Source of the DNA: Treponema sp.
GTDB lineage: Bacteria; Spirochaetota; Spirochaetia; Treponematales; Breznakiellaceae
NCBI GenBank assembly: GCA_031277045.1
Contig: JAISLX010000039.1
Coordinates: 1 to 23,244 of the forward strand
Length of the DNA: 23,244 bases
Reading direction: 5' to 3'
Part shown: piece by piece, positions 1 to 7,845 of the stretch
How the letters are laid out: each line of letters opens with the position of its first letter
Position numbering within the stretch: the first letter of the stretch is position 1
Program-made: the position numbers and the translations under genes
The notes under the pieces: model-generated
The model's database searches: none
Told to the model about the DNA's origin: nothing
The model's input: only the letters and a program-made list of their open reading frames with translations

Positions 1-2
1 TG

Positions 3-122
3 GGCGCGGGGGTCTACACGCTGGAAATCGTAACCCAATACACCACGGGGAGCGCTTTCCTCAAGGAACCGCGCACCCTCACCCTTGCCGGGAAACTGAC
101 TGTCGCGGCGGCCTCGGAGTAG
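3..122 (+). CDS. C-terminal end of a probable DUF4469-type protein (partial)
   Basis: This open frame runs in from the left edge and stops at TAG (120-122), giving 39 visible residues. The visible part contains GVYTLEIVTQYTTG, then LLKEPRT-like FLKEPRTLTL, then a final beta-strand-like KLTVAAASE. The pattern 'Y-LEIVTQY ... LKEPRT ... L-V' matches my memory of the C-terminal beta-sandwich of DUF4469 proteins. In spirochaetes and Bacteroidetes these often have an HU-like DNA-binding domain at the N-terminus, which lies outside this window. The call rests on that short C-terminal signature only, so the function is unresolved. A tandem repeat array begins three bases after the stop codon. Confidence 0.6.
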   Translation, partial: GAGVYTLEIVTQYTTGSAFLKEPRTLTLAGKLTVAAASE

Positions 123-125
123 GGG

Positions 126-257
126 CAATTCCAACAAGGAATAGAGGTCAATTCCAGCAAGGAATAGAGGTCAATTCCAGTAAGGAATAGGGGGCAATTC
201 CAGCAAGGAATAGAGGTCAATTCCAGTAAGGAATAGAGGTCAATTCCAGTAAGGAAT
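126..257. repeat. 23-bp tandem repeat array, six units
   Basis: Six head-to-tail units of 23 bp start at 126, 149, 172, 195, 218 and 241, with consensus CAATTCCAGYAAGGAATAG plus a G-rich tail. Differences are confined to a few positions (C/T in the centre, AGAGGT versus GGGGG in the tail), and the last unit decays after about 257. Each unit has a small palindrome, ATTCC-N5-GGAAT, so a transcript would form a string of tiny hairpins. The period is not a multiple of three, so the array is not coding. It sits directly behind the stop codon of the upstream gene. Confidence 0.95.
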
Positions 258-518
258 TGAAGGTAAAACAGCCCGGTGCGGGGGTACTGAAACGTCCTGT
301 TTCAGCCTGCTGGAACAGGGCCAACGAAAAGGTATTTTCAGGCAGGTTCTGCCGTGAAGATAAAAGAGGAGACCCAAGACCGGCTTTCTGCCAAGAATGT
401 TCCCGGTCTTGGGCTGCGCTAAACGCAAAGCCAGTCTAGCCCATCCGGGCGGGACAGGCAACGCGCTTAGTCCTCTTAAATCCCCACAATGGGGAAAAAC
501 TATTTTAGGAGGACAGTT
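258..518. other. Intergenic stretch with one 11-bp inverted repeat
   Basis: No convincing gene is seen here. The one clear structure is a perfect inverted repeat, CCCAAGACCGG (373-383) with CCGGTCTTGGG (403-413), separated by 19 nt. No T-run follows it, so it is more likely a leader or operator structure than a terminator. The lipoprotein ribosome binding site AGGAGG lies at the far right end, just before 519. No promoter was identified with confidence. Confidence 0.6.
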
Positions 519-911
519 ATGAAGAAAAAACTGTTTCTCGCGGGACTGCTCAGCCTTCTGCTGGCAGCCGGCCTGGTTCTGACGGGGTGCAAACAGGAGG
601 CCGAGGAGGACCCGCCTCCCCCCGACACGAGCGCGCTTGTGGGCAAGTGGGGTGTTAACGGGGAAGTCTTATACGAATTCACGTCTGCCGGAAAATTGAT
701 TATTCCTTATGAGGAGGGTGAGGATGACGACGAAGTTTTCGACTACAAGGGGACGGATGCGGATACTATTACTGTATCTCTCACTGAAGATGGCCAGACC
801 GTGAATGTGGGAACCCTTGATTGGGCAGTTTCCGGGACTACCCTTATCCTTAGCAACGGGACAGATGCTTTCTCCGATCTCGTTAGTGTTGCGCTTGTTA
901 AAATACCGTAA
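519..911 (+). CDS. Small secreted lipoprotein, lipocalin-like fold possible
   Basis: The 130-residue protein starts at the ATG at 519 because AGGAGG lies seven bases upstream; an in-frame ATG at 489 lacks such a site. Residues 1-23 form a lipoprotein signal (lysines, then a leucine/alanine-rich core) ending in LTGC with the lipidated cysteine at 24. An acidic proline-rich linker (EAEEDPPPPD) follows. The remainder, beginning ALVGKWGVNGEVLYEF, is predicted to be mostly beta strand and looks like the small 'LxGxW ... L-F-xxG' lipocalin-like lipoproteins common in treponemes. It would be anchored facing the periplasm or cell surface. The ligand is unknown. A terminator follows closely, so the gene is probably transcribed alone. 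Confidence 0.8.
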   Translation: MKKKLFLAGLLSLLLAAGLVLTGCKQEAEEDPPPPDTSALVGKWGVNGEVLYEFTSAGKLIIPYEEGEDDDEVFDYKGTDADTITVSLTEDGQTVNVGTLDWAVSGTTLILSNGTDAFSDLVSVALVKIP

Positions 912-930
912 CGCATAGACCCGCGCATCT

Positions 931-983
931 GCCGCCCCGTACACGCGCTGCGACACGCACCGCGTGAGGGGGCGGCTTTTTTT
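931..983 (+). terminator. Rho-independent terminator after the lipoprotein gene
   Basis: GCCGCCCC (931-938) pairs with GGGGCGGC (969-976), and a run of seven T residues follows at 977-983. The loop can fold further through its CGCG words. It lies 20 bases after the stop codon and 10 bases before the convergent oxidoreductase gene. Confidence 0.88.
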
Positions 984-992
984 GTCGCCGGA

Positions 993-2126
993 TTATATGC
1001 GGGCCGGTGAGTCCGGGCCGGACTGTGGTTCCGGGATTTCTCCGGGGGCGACTTTTACCGCCTGCATCTGGGCTTTGACGCATAACTCCGCCGCCTTAAA
1101 AGCGTGTTCCTGGGTCATGGCGTTTTCAGTGCGGTTAAGGCAGTCCAGAATAAGCCTGCCAAAATAGGGATAACCCACTTTGCCGCTTACGTTGTAGTAG
1201 CGTTCCTCGTGCCCGTTGGCCAGGTACAGGTGGCCGCCTCCTGAATTCTTAATCCCCAAGTTCAGGTACTTTCGCTGCTCAATGAAACCTTCGGTGCCAA
1301 GAATAAAGATACGGCCGTCGCCCCAGTTTTGCAGGCCGTCGGGGGTAAACCAGTCCACCCGGAAATACTGGGTGGCGCCGTTATCCCCCACCAGGCAGGC
1401 GTCCCCAAAATCATCCAGTTCAGGATAAGCGGGGTGGTTGTAGTTGCCAATCCGGCTGTGGGTAACAACGGCGTCCTTTACCCCGGCGTAAAACAAAAAC
1501 TGCTCAATCTGGTGGCTTCCGATGTCGCAGAGGATGCCGCCGTACTTTTCCTTTTTGAAAAACCAGCCGGGCCGGGTGGAAGGGTGGCCCAGCCGGTGGG
1601 GACCCATGCCAAGCACCTGAATAACTCTGCCGATGGCGCCTTGGGCGATAAGGTCCCCCGCGAAAACGGCGCTTTCCACATGGAGCCGCTCGCTGTAGTA
1701 GACCATGTATTTTCTGCCCGTCTCTTTCACCTTCGCTTTCGCCGCCTCAAGCTGCTCCAGCGTGGTAAGGGGGGCCTTGTCGGTAAAGTAATCCTTTCCC
1801 GCGGACATTACCCGCAGGCCCAGGGCGCAGCGTTCCGATGTAACCGCCGCCCCCGCCACCAGCTTTACGTCCGGGTCGGAAAGAATTTCTTCCTCGCTGC
1901 GGGCGGCGGCGGCTTCCGGAAATTTTTCGCGGAAGGCTTTCACCTTTGCGGGATCAGGATCGTAAACGCTTTTTAACACCGCCCCGGCCTCGATAAGGCC
2001 GTTGCACATGCCGTAGATATGCCCGTGATCCAGGCCGGCGGCGGCGAACAGGAATTCGCCTTTTTTGACCACCGGATTGGGTTTTCCTGTGGGCGCGAAA
2101 TTCATTCCCTCGGATTGTTTAGCCAT
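993..2126 (-). CDS. Gfo/Idh/MocA-family NAD(P)-dependent oxidoreductase, atypical nucleotide loop
   Basis: This 377-residue protein has the two-domain layout of Gfo/Idh/MocA dehydrogenases, which typically oxidise sugars, inositols or their acids. The N-terminal Rossmann region reads FLFAAAGLDHGHIYGM near residues 26-41, so the usual GxGxxG loop is replaced by a GLDHGHIYG form. The catalytic-lysine segment, usually EKP, reads FTDKAPL. Downstream, the C-terminal domain includes GGILCDIGSHQIEQFLFYAG, equivalent to the family's GG-x-x-x-D-x-G-x-H motif. The start at 2126 is supported by AGGAGG eight bases upstream. The gene lies 51 bp behind a second member of the family on the same strand, suggesting an operon. 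The substrate cannot be deduced; the altered motifs may indicate a distinct subfamily. Confidence 0.88.
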   Translation of the reverse strand: MAKQSEGMNFAPTGKPNPVVKKGEFLFAAAGLDHGHIYGMCNGLIEAGAVLKSVYDPDPAKVKAFREKFPEAAAARSEEEILSDPDVKLVAGAAVTSERCALGLRVMSAGKDYFTDKAPLTTLEQLEAAKAKVKETGRKYMVYYSERLHVESAVFAGDLIAQGAIGRVIQVLGMGPHRLGHPSTRPGWFFKKEKYGGILCDIGSHQIEQFLFYAGVKDAVVTHSRIGNYNHPAYPELDDFGDACLVGDNGATQYFRVDWFTPDGLQNWGDGRIFILGTEGFIEQRKYLNLGIKNSGGGHLYLANGHEERYYNVSGKVGYPYFGRLILDCLNRTENAMTQEHAFKAAELCVKAQMQAVKVAPGEIPEPQSGPDSPARI

Positions 2127-2177
2127 GATACTGCCTCCTAAAACGGCTTTACAGTTTGGCCGGCGCCGAAGCCCGGC

Positions 2178-3179
2178 TTACCGGACGCGGACAGTTTTCC
2201 CGGTCTTGGCGCTTTCCCGTATGGCGTCGATTATTTTTAGGGAGGGGAGTCCTTCCACGGGGTGGATATACCAGCCCCCGCCGGTTTCCACCGCCCGGTA
2301 AAACATGTCGATCAATTTGACGTGGCTGTTGCCGTACACGGCCTTGCCGGCAAATTCGGTCTCGTCGGCGGCCAGAAGTTCATGCCCGCTGTCCCGCAGA
2401 CGGAAAAGTTTTTTATCGCGCAGAAGAAACGCGCCCCTCTTGCAGCGAAGGGACAGTTCAACATTTTCGTCGGTGTAATTCGCCACAGACGCGCTAAAGA
2501 ACCCGGACGCGCCGTTCTCAAAAACAAAGCGCGCAGCGGCGGTGTCTTCCACATCAAGGCCGTAATCAAGAAGCTGCGCGGTACTCCCCCGGACAGTAAC
2601 AACAGGACTTCCCGCAAGGTACTGCATCAGGTCAATCGTGTGGATTGCCTGGTTGATCATACAGCCGCCCCCGGCCTGGGCCATTTTGCCGCGCCAGGGA
2701 CCGGCTTCGTAGTACTCTTTGGAACGGTACCATGCCACGGAACCCCGGATACCGGTAACCGCGCCGTACTCACCGCTGCGCAGAAGCCGGTAGAGCGTTT
2801 CGGTGGCGGGGTTAAGACGGTTCTGCAGGCACAGGCAGATTTTAACGCCAAATCGGTCTTCAAGCTTCAGGTACTCCGCGGCCTCCTCCCCGTTCATGGC
2901 CAGGGGTTTTTCCGCGAAGATATTACAGCCTGATTCGGCGGCTTTTTCCGCGGCCGGGTAGTGAAGAACATGAGGCAGGCAGATATGCGCCACATCGGGC
3001 CGTTCCCGCTCAAGCATTTCTTCATAATTGGTATAAAAGACGGCCCCGGCGGGAACGGCGGACTCCTTCGAGGGGTCCGTATCACAAACCGCCGCAAGCT
3101 TTGCGTTTTGAAGCGATTCTATGGCGGCACTGTGAACTTTGCCGATTACTCCCAAACCAATAATCGCCGCGCGTATCAC
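2178..3179 (-). CDS. Gfo/Idh/MocA-family oxidoreductase
   Basis: This 333-residue protein has a canonical Rossmann start (IRAAIIGLGVIGKVHSAAI, with the GxGxxG loop GLGVIG), the family EKP motif in NIFAEKPLAMN, and GGGCMINQAIHTIDLMQYL as the catalytic histidine segment. I chose the GTG at 3179 as start because AAGGA (3186-3190, minus strand) is six bases ahead of it. The ATG at 3185 directly abuts that site with no spacing, although it would add only two residues. It is the first gene of a two-gene unit with the oxidoreductase downstream. Such pairs often interconvert keto and hydroxyl forms of a sugar derivative, but the substrate is not visible here. Confidence 0.9.
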   Translation of the reverse strand: MIRAAIIGLGVIGKVHSAAIESLQNAKLAAVCDTDPSKESAVPAGAVFYTNYEEMLERERPDVAHICLPHVLHYPAAEKAAESGCNIFAEKPLAMNGEEAAEYLKLEDRFGVKICLCLQNRLNPATETLYRLLRSGEYGAVTGIRGSVAWYRSKEYYEAGPWRGKMAQAGGGCMINQAIHTIDLMQYLAGSPVVTVRGSTAQLLDYGLDVEDTAAARFVFENGASGFFSASVANYTDENVELSLRCKRGAFLLRDKKLFRLRDSGHELLAADETEFAGKAVYGNSHVKLIDMFYRAVETGGGWYIHPVEGLPSLKIIDAIRESAKTGKTVRVR

Positions 3180-3199
3180 GTACATTCCTTACAGACAAG

Positions 3200-3319
3200 G
3201 CTGTTTCAAAGTTTTGGAACAGCGGCTTTGATTGAATGTATTTGCCAATCAAAGGCTGGTTCCTGGTTTTCGAACAACTCTATGCTGAACTTTTCCCAAA
3301 AACTGAAGTTTTGGAAAAA
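3200..3319. repeat. Cluster of three palindromic repeat modules
   Basis: Three hairpins lie side by side in the divergent gap between the oxidoreductase pair and pyrE. The first is GCTGTTTCAAA/TTTGGAACAGC (3200-3223, loop 2 nt, one G-T wobble). The second is CTTTGATTG/CAATCAAAG (3226-3254). The third is TTTTCCCAAAA/TTTTGGAAAA around an ACTGAAG loop (3291-3319, one base missing in an arm). The first and third resemble the palindromes at 14078, 15181 and 22571. The 21-bp stretch 3243-3263 matches 19842-19862 at 18 positions, so this is a mosaic of dispersed modules. Confidence 0.8.
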
Positions 3320-3538
3320 CCTCTGTTTAAGCGGGTTTTACGCATGTGCGCAGCCCGCCGGATACACAAACACAATACTGTCTGTTCTCTGAATATACAA
3401 GGTCTTCCCTGAAGCCGGGGGTTGTATTGTTCCGGCGGGATTGGTTACGCTGGGGCGTGCGCGGGTTTTGCGTGGAGGAACGTCAAAGACGATCTCCGCA
3501 CAAGGGTACACATAAAACCACTGGTTTCTGGAGGAAAT

Positions 3539-4126
3539 ATGCGCGAGGCAATTGAACTGCTCAGGGAATCCGGGGCCATGCTGGAGGGGCATTTTCTTCT
3601 TTCATCGGGCCGCCATTCGGATAAATACTTCCAGTGCGCCAAACTGCTGCAGTACCCGGACAAGGCGGCGCTGGTTCTGCGTCCTGTGGCGGAGCGGATA
3701 CGGGCGGATATTGCGGCGGGGAAGATCGCCGTTGACGCGGTGGCAGGTCCCGCGATGGGGGGCATTATCGCCGCTTACGAACTGGGCCGCCAGCTTGGGC
3801 TTCCCGCCTTTTTTACCGAGCGGGACGAAACGGGGGCCATGACCCTGCGCCGGGGTTTCACCGTAGAACCGGGGCAGCGCATCCTCATTGCCGAAGACGT
3901 GGTTACCACGGCCAAATCTTCCGGGGAAAGCGCCGCGGCGCTGGAAAGCCTGGGGGCGGAGATTACCGCCCTAAGCTGTCTGGTGGACCGCCGGATGGAT
4001 GGAATACAGGTCCCCTGGCCCCTGTACGCGGCCGCGAAGGTTTCCGCCGCAAGCTGGGACGCGGACAACTGTGAACTCTGTGGAAAGGGCGTTCCCCTGG
4101 TTAAACCGGGTTCCCGGAAATTTTAG
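3539..4126 (+). CDS. pyrE: Orotate phosphoribosyltransferase
   Basis: PyrE joins orotate to PRPP to make orotidine 5'-phosphate in de novo pyrimidine synthesis, in the cytoplasm. The 195-residue protein fits the family's length. It shows the start region EGHFLLSSGRHSDKYFQCAK, the PRPP loop ILIAEDVVTTAKS (residues 115-127, with AKS where GGS is usual), and the C-terminal CELCGKGVPLVKPGSR tail seen in one PyrE branch. The frame is open upstream to 3422, but GGAGG ahead of the ATG at 3539 fixes the start. The 220 bases upstream (3320-3538) hold no recognisable gene; I could not pick a convincing promoter there. The stop lies seven bases from the stop of the convergent MATE gene, without a visible terminator between them. 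Confidence 0.93.
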   Translation: MREAIELLRESGAMLEGHFLLSSGRHSDKYFQCAKLLQYPDKAALVLRPVAERIRADIAAGKIAVDAVAGPAMGGIIAAYELGRQLGLPAFFTERDETGAMTLRRGFTVEPGQRILIAEDVVTTAKSSGESAAALESLGAEITALSCLVDRRMDGIQVPWPLYAAAKVSAASWDADNCELCGKGVPLVKPGSRKF

Positions 4127-4133
4127 CCGTTTG

Positions 4134-5618
4134 TCAGGCATGGGATACGGCGCTGTCGCGCCGCAGTTTCCGCAGTTCAAAGCTGATCATCACGGCGGTA
4201 ATGATAAAAGAAAAAGCGTCCGCCACGGGACCGGCGGCAACTACCCCCCAGAGTCCCCAGACCTTTCCAAAAATAAGTATGCAGGGAATAAGCACGATAA
4301 ACTGACGCAGCATGGAAAGAAAAATTGAAAATTTGGGCCTTCCGGTAACCACGTACATGTTGGTGGACACAATTTGAAAACCGTTTAGCGGCATCATGAG
4401 TACCGCGATCCGCATGGCCAGGGGGGCAAAAGCCAGCAGAGCTTCGCTGGATTCGGTAATAAAAATACCGACCAAAAAATTGGGAAACAGTTCCACCACC
4501 GCGAAACCCACGACGCAGATGGCCGTCGCGGCCCCGGTAGCCAGAATATAGGCCCGCAGCACCCGGCTGTAACGTTTTGCCCCGTAGTTGTAACCCAGAA
4601 TGGGCTGGGCCCCCTGGTTAATGCCGAACACGGGCATCAGAATCATCATGATGATGGAACCGCCGATGGTCATGCCCGAAAGGGCAATGTCCCCGCCGTT
4701 TTCCACCCCCAGGGCCTCCGCGCCGTACCAGCCCATACTCATATTGTTAAGGAGCTGCACCGCGGACATGATAAATTGCAGCAGGAACTGGGCGGAGCCA
4801 AAGGCCATAATCTGGCCTATCATGGACAGGGAGGGCTTAAAACTCCGGAGCTTTAGTTTAATTACCGCCCGTTTTCCCAGGCTGAACGATACAATCCAAA
4901 CGGCGCTGGCACATTGGGAAATGATTGTCGCCCAGGCGGCGCCCCGTACTCCCCAGTCCAGCAGAAAAATAAAAACAGGGTCCAGGATTATGTTCAGCCC
5001 GGCCCCCAGGATCATGCTGATCATCGTAACGGCGGGAAAACCCTGAGCCCTGGTACAGTGGGAAAACCCAAAACCCAGCATGGAAAAGGCGCTGCCCAGC
5101 AGGATGATCCTGAAATATTCGCGGCTATACAAGAGGGCGGCGCTGTTTTTCTGGGCCCCCAGCAGGGACAGGAGAGGTTCCATAAAAATCAGGCCCAGCG
5201 CGGTAGTGAGGACCCCCATAAAGAGAAGCAGGAAAAAACAGTGGTTCAGGGCGTTTTCCGCTTCCCCCCGGCGGCCCTGGCCCAGACGCATGGAGATCAT
5301 GTTGGCGGAACCTATGCCAAAAAGCATGGCAATGGCCATATGTATGGTCATCAGGGGCAGTACCAGGGAAAGGCCGCCCAGGGCAATTTCGTTTACCCCC
5401 CGGCCCACGAAGATCCGGTCCACCACGTTGTAGAGGGCGGCGACCAGCATACCGGTAATGGCCGGCAGGGAAAATTGAAACAGCAGTTTCCCTACCGCCA
5501 CGGTTCCCAGGCGGTCCGCCGCGTCAGGCTGCGCGGCGTGGGGCTGTATGGAACCGGCGGACACGGCCCCCTGTCCGGACGGGGAAACCGCGCCGGTCTG
5601 TTTGCTATCCAAAGACAT
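4134..5618 (-). CDS. MATE-family multidrug/cation antiporter
   Basis: The 494-residue inner-membrane protein has about twelve hydrophobic segments in two similar halves, as in MATE exporters, which expel drugs or metabolites in exchange for Na+ or H+. The first half begins LFQFSLPAITGMLVAALYN and continues VVDRIFVGRGVNEIALGG, the family signature, followed by GIGSANMISMRLGQG. The second half contains GINQGAQPILGYNYGAKRY, again typical. The N-terminal 35 residues are a hydrophilic extension before the first membrane helix. A modest AGGA site precedes the ATG at 5618. It lies 56 bp downstream of the GntR gene on the same strand, so it may be read through from the TRAP operon. The substrate is unknown. 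Confidence 0.92.
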   Translation of the reverse strand: MSLDSKQTGAVSPSGQGAVSAGSIQPHAAQPDAADRLGTVAVGKLLFQFSLPAITGMLVAALYNVVDRIFVGRGVNEIALGGLSLVLPLMTIHMAIAMLFGIGSANMISMRLGQGRRGEAENALNHCFFLLLFMGVLTTALGLIFMEPLLSLLGAQKNSAALLYSREYFRIILLGSAFSMLGFGFSHCTRAQGFPAVTMISMILGAGLNIILDPVFIFLLDWGVRGAAWATIISQCASAVWIVSFSLGKRAVIKLKLRSFKPSLSMIGQIMAFGSAQFLLQFIMSAVQLLNNMSMGWYGAEALGVENGGDIALSGMTIGGSIIMMILMPVFGINQGAQPILGYNYGAKRYSRVLRAYILATGAATAICVVGFAVVELFPNFLVGIFITESSEALLAFAPLAMRIAVLMMPLNGFQIVSTNMYVVTGRPKFSIFLSMLRQFIVLIPCILIFGKVWGLWGVVAAGPVADAFSFIITAVMISFELRKLRRDSAVSHA

Positions 5619-5674
5619 TGTGCCAGTGTCCTATAACCGGCACGATTGTGTAAAGGTCCGGTCCGCGGCGCGCG

Positions 5675-6466
5675 TTACGGGACTTCGATGGTTTTTCCCG
5701 AACGGCGCCGGGCGGCGTTTTGCGCGGTTAGAACGGGGAAACCGCCGAAATCCTGGTCAAGGACATCGTCTTCGTCTTCTCCCGCGAAGTAGCCGGGAAA
5801 TTCTTCCCGCAGCAGTTTTGATTCTTCGTCAAAAAATTTATAAAGATGCAGGTGCAGAATGGCCCGGGCCCTTTCCAGATCGTTTTCCCTGGCCGCCGCA
5901 AGCAAATTCTCGTGCTGTTCGAATTTTTCTTCCCCAATACCCACGATCCAGATAGACAGCAGACGGACCCGGTGGTAATGACCGCACATGCGGGAAAGAA
6001 TCTTCCAGCTAAACTCCTGGCCTGAATCCTCAAAAAAAACCCGGTGAAAGGCGTCATCGTAATCGATAAAATCCGTGAACGATTTATTGTCCAGCGCCTG
6101 TTTTTGGAGTCCAAGAAAATGTTCCAGCCTGGCAAAACTTTCAGGCCCGGCGTTCCGCAAAAACAGTTCCATGACGGACTCTTCCAGGCTTTTACGAAGA
6201 AAGAATTCCTGCCACACCCTGCGAAGATCGATGCGGGAAACGCGGGTTTCCCGCTGGGGAATTACCTGTACAAGGCCATCCCTGGAAAGGTGAATAAAAG
6301 CTTCCCGGACCGGAGTACGGCTTACTTTAAACCGCAGGGAAATTTCTTTTTCGGAAATTGCCGCGCCCGGGAGCAGATTCAAATTAACAATACTTTTTCT
6401 GAGGATGGAATACACCGTCTCTTTCGCGTTGCCGGTTCTGGACGATTTATCACTGCCGCTGTACAT
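5675..6466 (-). CDS. GntR-family transcription regulator with FCD effector domain
   Basis: The 263-residue protein begins with a winged helix-turn-helix (about residues 15-80), including ISEKEISLRFKVSRTPVREA and LSRDGLVQVIPQRETRVSRI, the hallmark of the FadR/GntR group. An all-helical FCD domain follows, with the metal/ligand-type residues D and H in DYDDAFHRVFFE and HENLLAAAREND near the C-terminus. FCD regulators usually sense small carboxylates or sugar acids and repress adjacent catabolic or transport genes. It lies 92 bp behind dctM on the same strand, which suggests it controls the TRAP system. The start at 6466 has AGGA four bases upstream. The acidic tail (GEDEDDVLDQDFGG) is unusually long. 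Confidence 0.9.
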   Translation of the reverse strand: MYSGSDKSSRTGNAKETVYSILRKSIVNLNLLPGAAISEKEISLRFKVSRTPVREAFIHLSRDGLVQVIPQRETRVSRIDLRRVWQEFFLRKSLEESVMELFLRNAGPESFARLEHFLGLQKQALDNKSFTDFIDYDDAFHRVFFEDSGQEFSWKILSRMCGHYHRVRLLSIWIVGIGEEKFEQHENLLAAARENDLERARAILHLHLYKFFDEESKLLREEFPGYFAGEDEDDVLDQDFGGFPVLTAQNAARRRSGKTIEVP

Positions 6467-6496
6467 CAGTTCCTGTTCCTCAAAGTTCGTGAACGC

Positions 6497-6524
6497 TTCC
6501 CAAAACCACGGCTGGTTTTGGGAA
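6497..6524. repeat. Perfect 12-bp palindrome between dctM and the GntR gene
   Basis: TTCCCAAAACCA (6497-6508) is separated by CGGC from TGGTTTTGGGAA (6513-6524). Its core words, TTCCCAAAAC and GTTTTGGGAA, match the palindromes at 14078, 15181 and 22571. No T-run follows on the minus strand, so a transcript-processing, attenuation or repeat-element role is more likely than simple termination. Confidence 0.85.
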
Positions 6525-6558
6525 AGCCGCGTTTTTCAACGTATCCCCGCTGGTCCGG

Positions 6559-7845
6559 TTACCCAAACACCATATTGGGTATCCACAGCACCAAACCCGG
6601 AAGGAACACCAGAATAGCCAGTTCCAGCAGCACCGCCGCCAGGAACGGCAGACTCGCCTTGGTATAGTCCTCAGGTGGACAGTCAATAATCCCGCATACC
6701 GTATACAGGGCCGAACCAATCGGCGGCGTCATTACCCCCAGGGTAACAACCGTGGCCATCAGCACGCCGAAGTGTACTGGGTCAATGCCGACACTTTTTA
6801 CCATAGGCAGGAAGATTGGCGTCAAAAGCAGGAAGTTGACATTACTGTCCACAAACATCCCCGTAACAAAGAGAAAGCCCAGCATGATAAGCACCAGAAT
6901 CTGCGGATTATCGGTAATCCCGAAGATAAGGTTACTCATAGCCACCGGCAGTTTTACCCAGGTAATAGCGTAACTGAAAGGCCCGGACATGGCGATGATC
7001 AGCATGATGGCCCCGTTATCTTTCAGGGTAGTAACAAGCGCCTGTTTGAAATTCTTCCAGTTAAGTTCCTTGTAGACAAATTTTCCAATAAGTATCGCGT
7101 ACACCACGGCGAACGCCCCGGATTCCGAAGGGGTAAATACTCCAAACCGGATACCGACAATCAGGATTACCGGAAAGAGCAGCGCCCAGATAGAATCCTT
7201 CAGGTTATTCCCAAGTTCGCCCAGGCTCAGTTTCGGCGCTTCAGGCCGCGGCGGATCGTACCGTTTAATCCGCGAGGTAATGGTCGTAGTCGTCATTAAA
7301 AAGCACATCATCAGAACGCCCGGAATAAGGCCCGCCGCGAAAAGCCGGCCGATGGAAACCTCTCCCACAAAGCCGAAGATGATAAGCCCCAGGCTTGGCG
7401 GAATAGTCGCGGTAATAAGCGCGGTAATACAGTTTACCGCGCAGATATACCCCTTGCCGTAACCGACGCGCATCATTTCCGGGCCCAGTATCCGGGTCTC
7501 CATCGCGGCATCGGCGGTCGCCGAACCGGACACCCCGCCCATCAGGGTACTCATCACCACGGAAATCTGCGCCGTGCCCCCGTACATACGCCGGGTCAGA
7601 AGCCGCGCAAGGCTTAACAGCCGGTCGGTAATCCCCGACACGTTCATCAGATTCCCCGCGAAGATAAAGAACGGCACGGCCAAAAACGCGAAAGACTGGC
7701 TCTGGGAAACAATCATCTGCGTAGCGGTCTCAAAATTGAGATAGCTCACGGAAGAAAAATACGCGAATCCCGCTATGCCGATTACAAAAGCAATCGGCAT
7801 ACCCAGAATCAGGAACAACACAAAACAGATAAGCAGTAAAGTCAT
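6559..7845 (-). CDS. dctM: TRAP transporter large membrane subunit
   Basis: DctM forms the transport channel of tripartite ATP-independent periplasmic transporters, which use an ion gradient to import carboxylates and related acids. The 428-residue protein is hydrophobic throughout, with about twelve membrane segments. It shows the family markers PFFIFAGNLMNVSGITDRL, GGVSGSATADAAMETRILGP (the conserved S-G-S-A-A-D region) and VTLGVMTPPIGSALYTVCG near the C-terminus. Its ATG overlaps the dctQ stop codon by four bases (ATGA type), indicating translational coupling with the small subunit. Length and motifs look complete. Confidence 0.95.
   Translation of the reverse strand: MTLLLICFVLFLILGMPIAFVIGIAGFAYFSSVSYLNFETATQMIVSQSQSFAFLAVPFFIFAGNLMNVSGITDRLLSLARLLTRRMYGGTAQISVVMSTLMGGVSGSATADAAMETRILGPEMMRVGYGKGYICAVNCITALITATIPPSLGLIIFGFVGEVSIGRLFAAGLIPGVLMMCFLMTTTTITSRIKRYDPPRPEAPKLSLGELGNNLKDSIWALLFPVILIVGIRFGVFTPSESGAFAVVYAILIGKFVYKELNWKNFKQALVTTLKDNGAIMLIIAMSGPFSYAITWVKLPVAMSNLIFGITDNPQILVLIMLGFLFVTGMFVDSNVNFLLLTPIFLPMVKSVGIDPVHFGVLMATVVTLGVMTPPIGSALYTVCGIIDCPPEDYTKASLPFLAAVLLELAILVFLPGLVLWIPNMVFG

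Noticed and set aside
257..439. A 60-aa frame after the 23-bp array
   Set aside because: No ribosome binding site, it crosses the 373-413 inverted repeat, and the translation has no recognisable feature.
4914..5636. A 240-codon plus-strand frame opposite the MATE gene
   Set aside because: Shadow of the membrane protein gene; translation is Gln/Gly/His-rich without hydrophobic segments or start signals.
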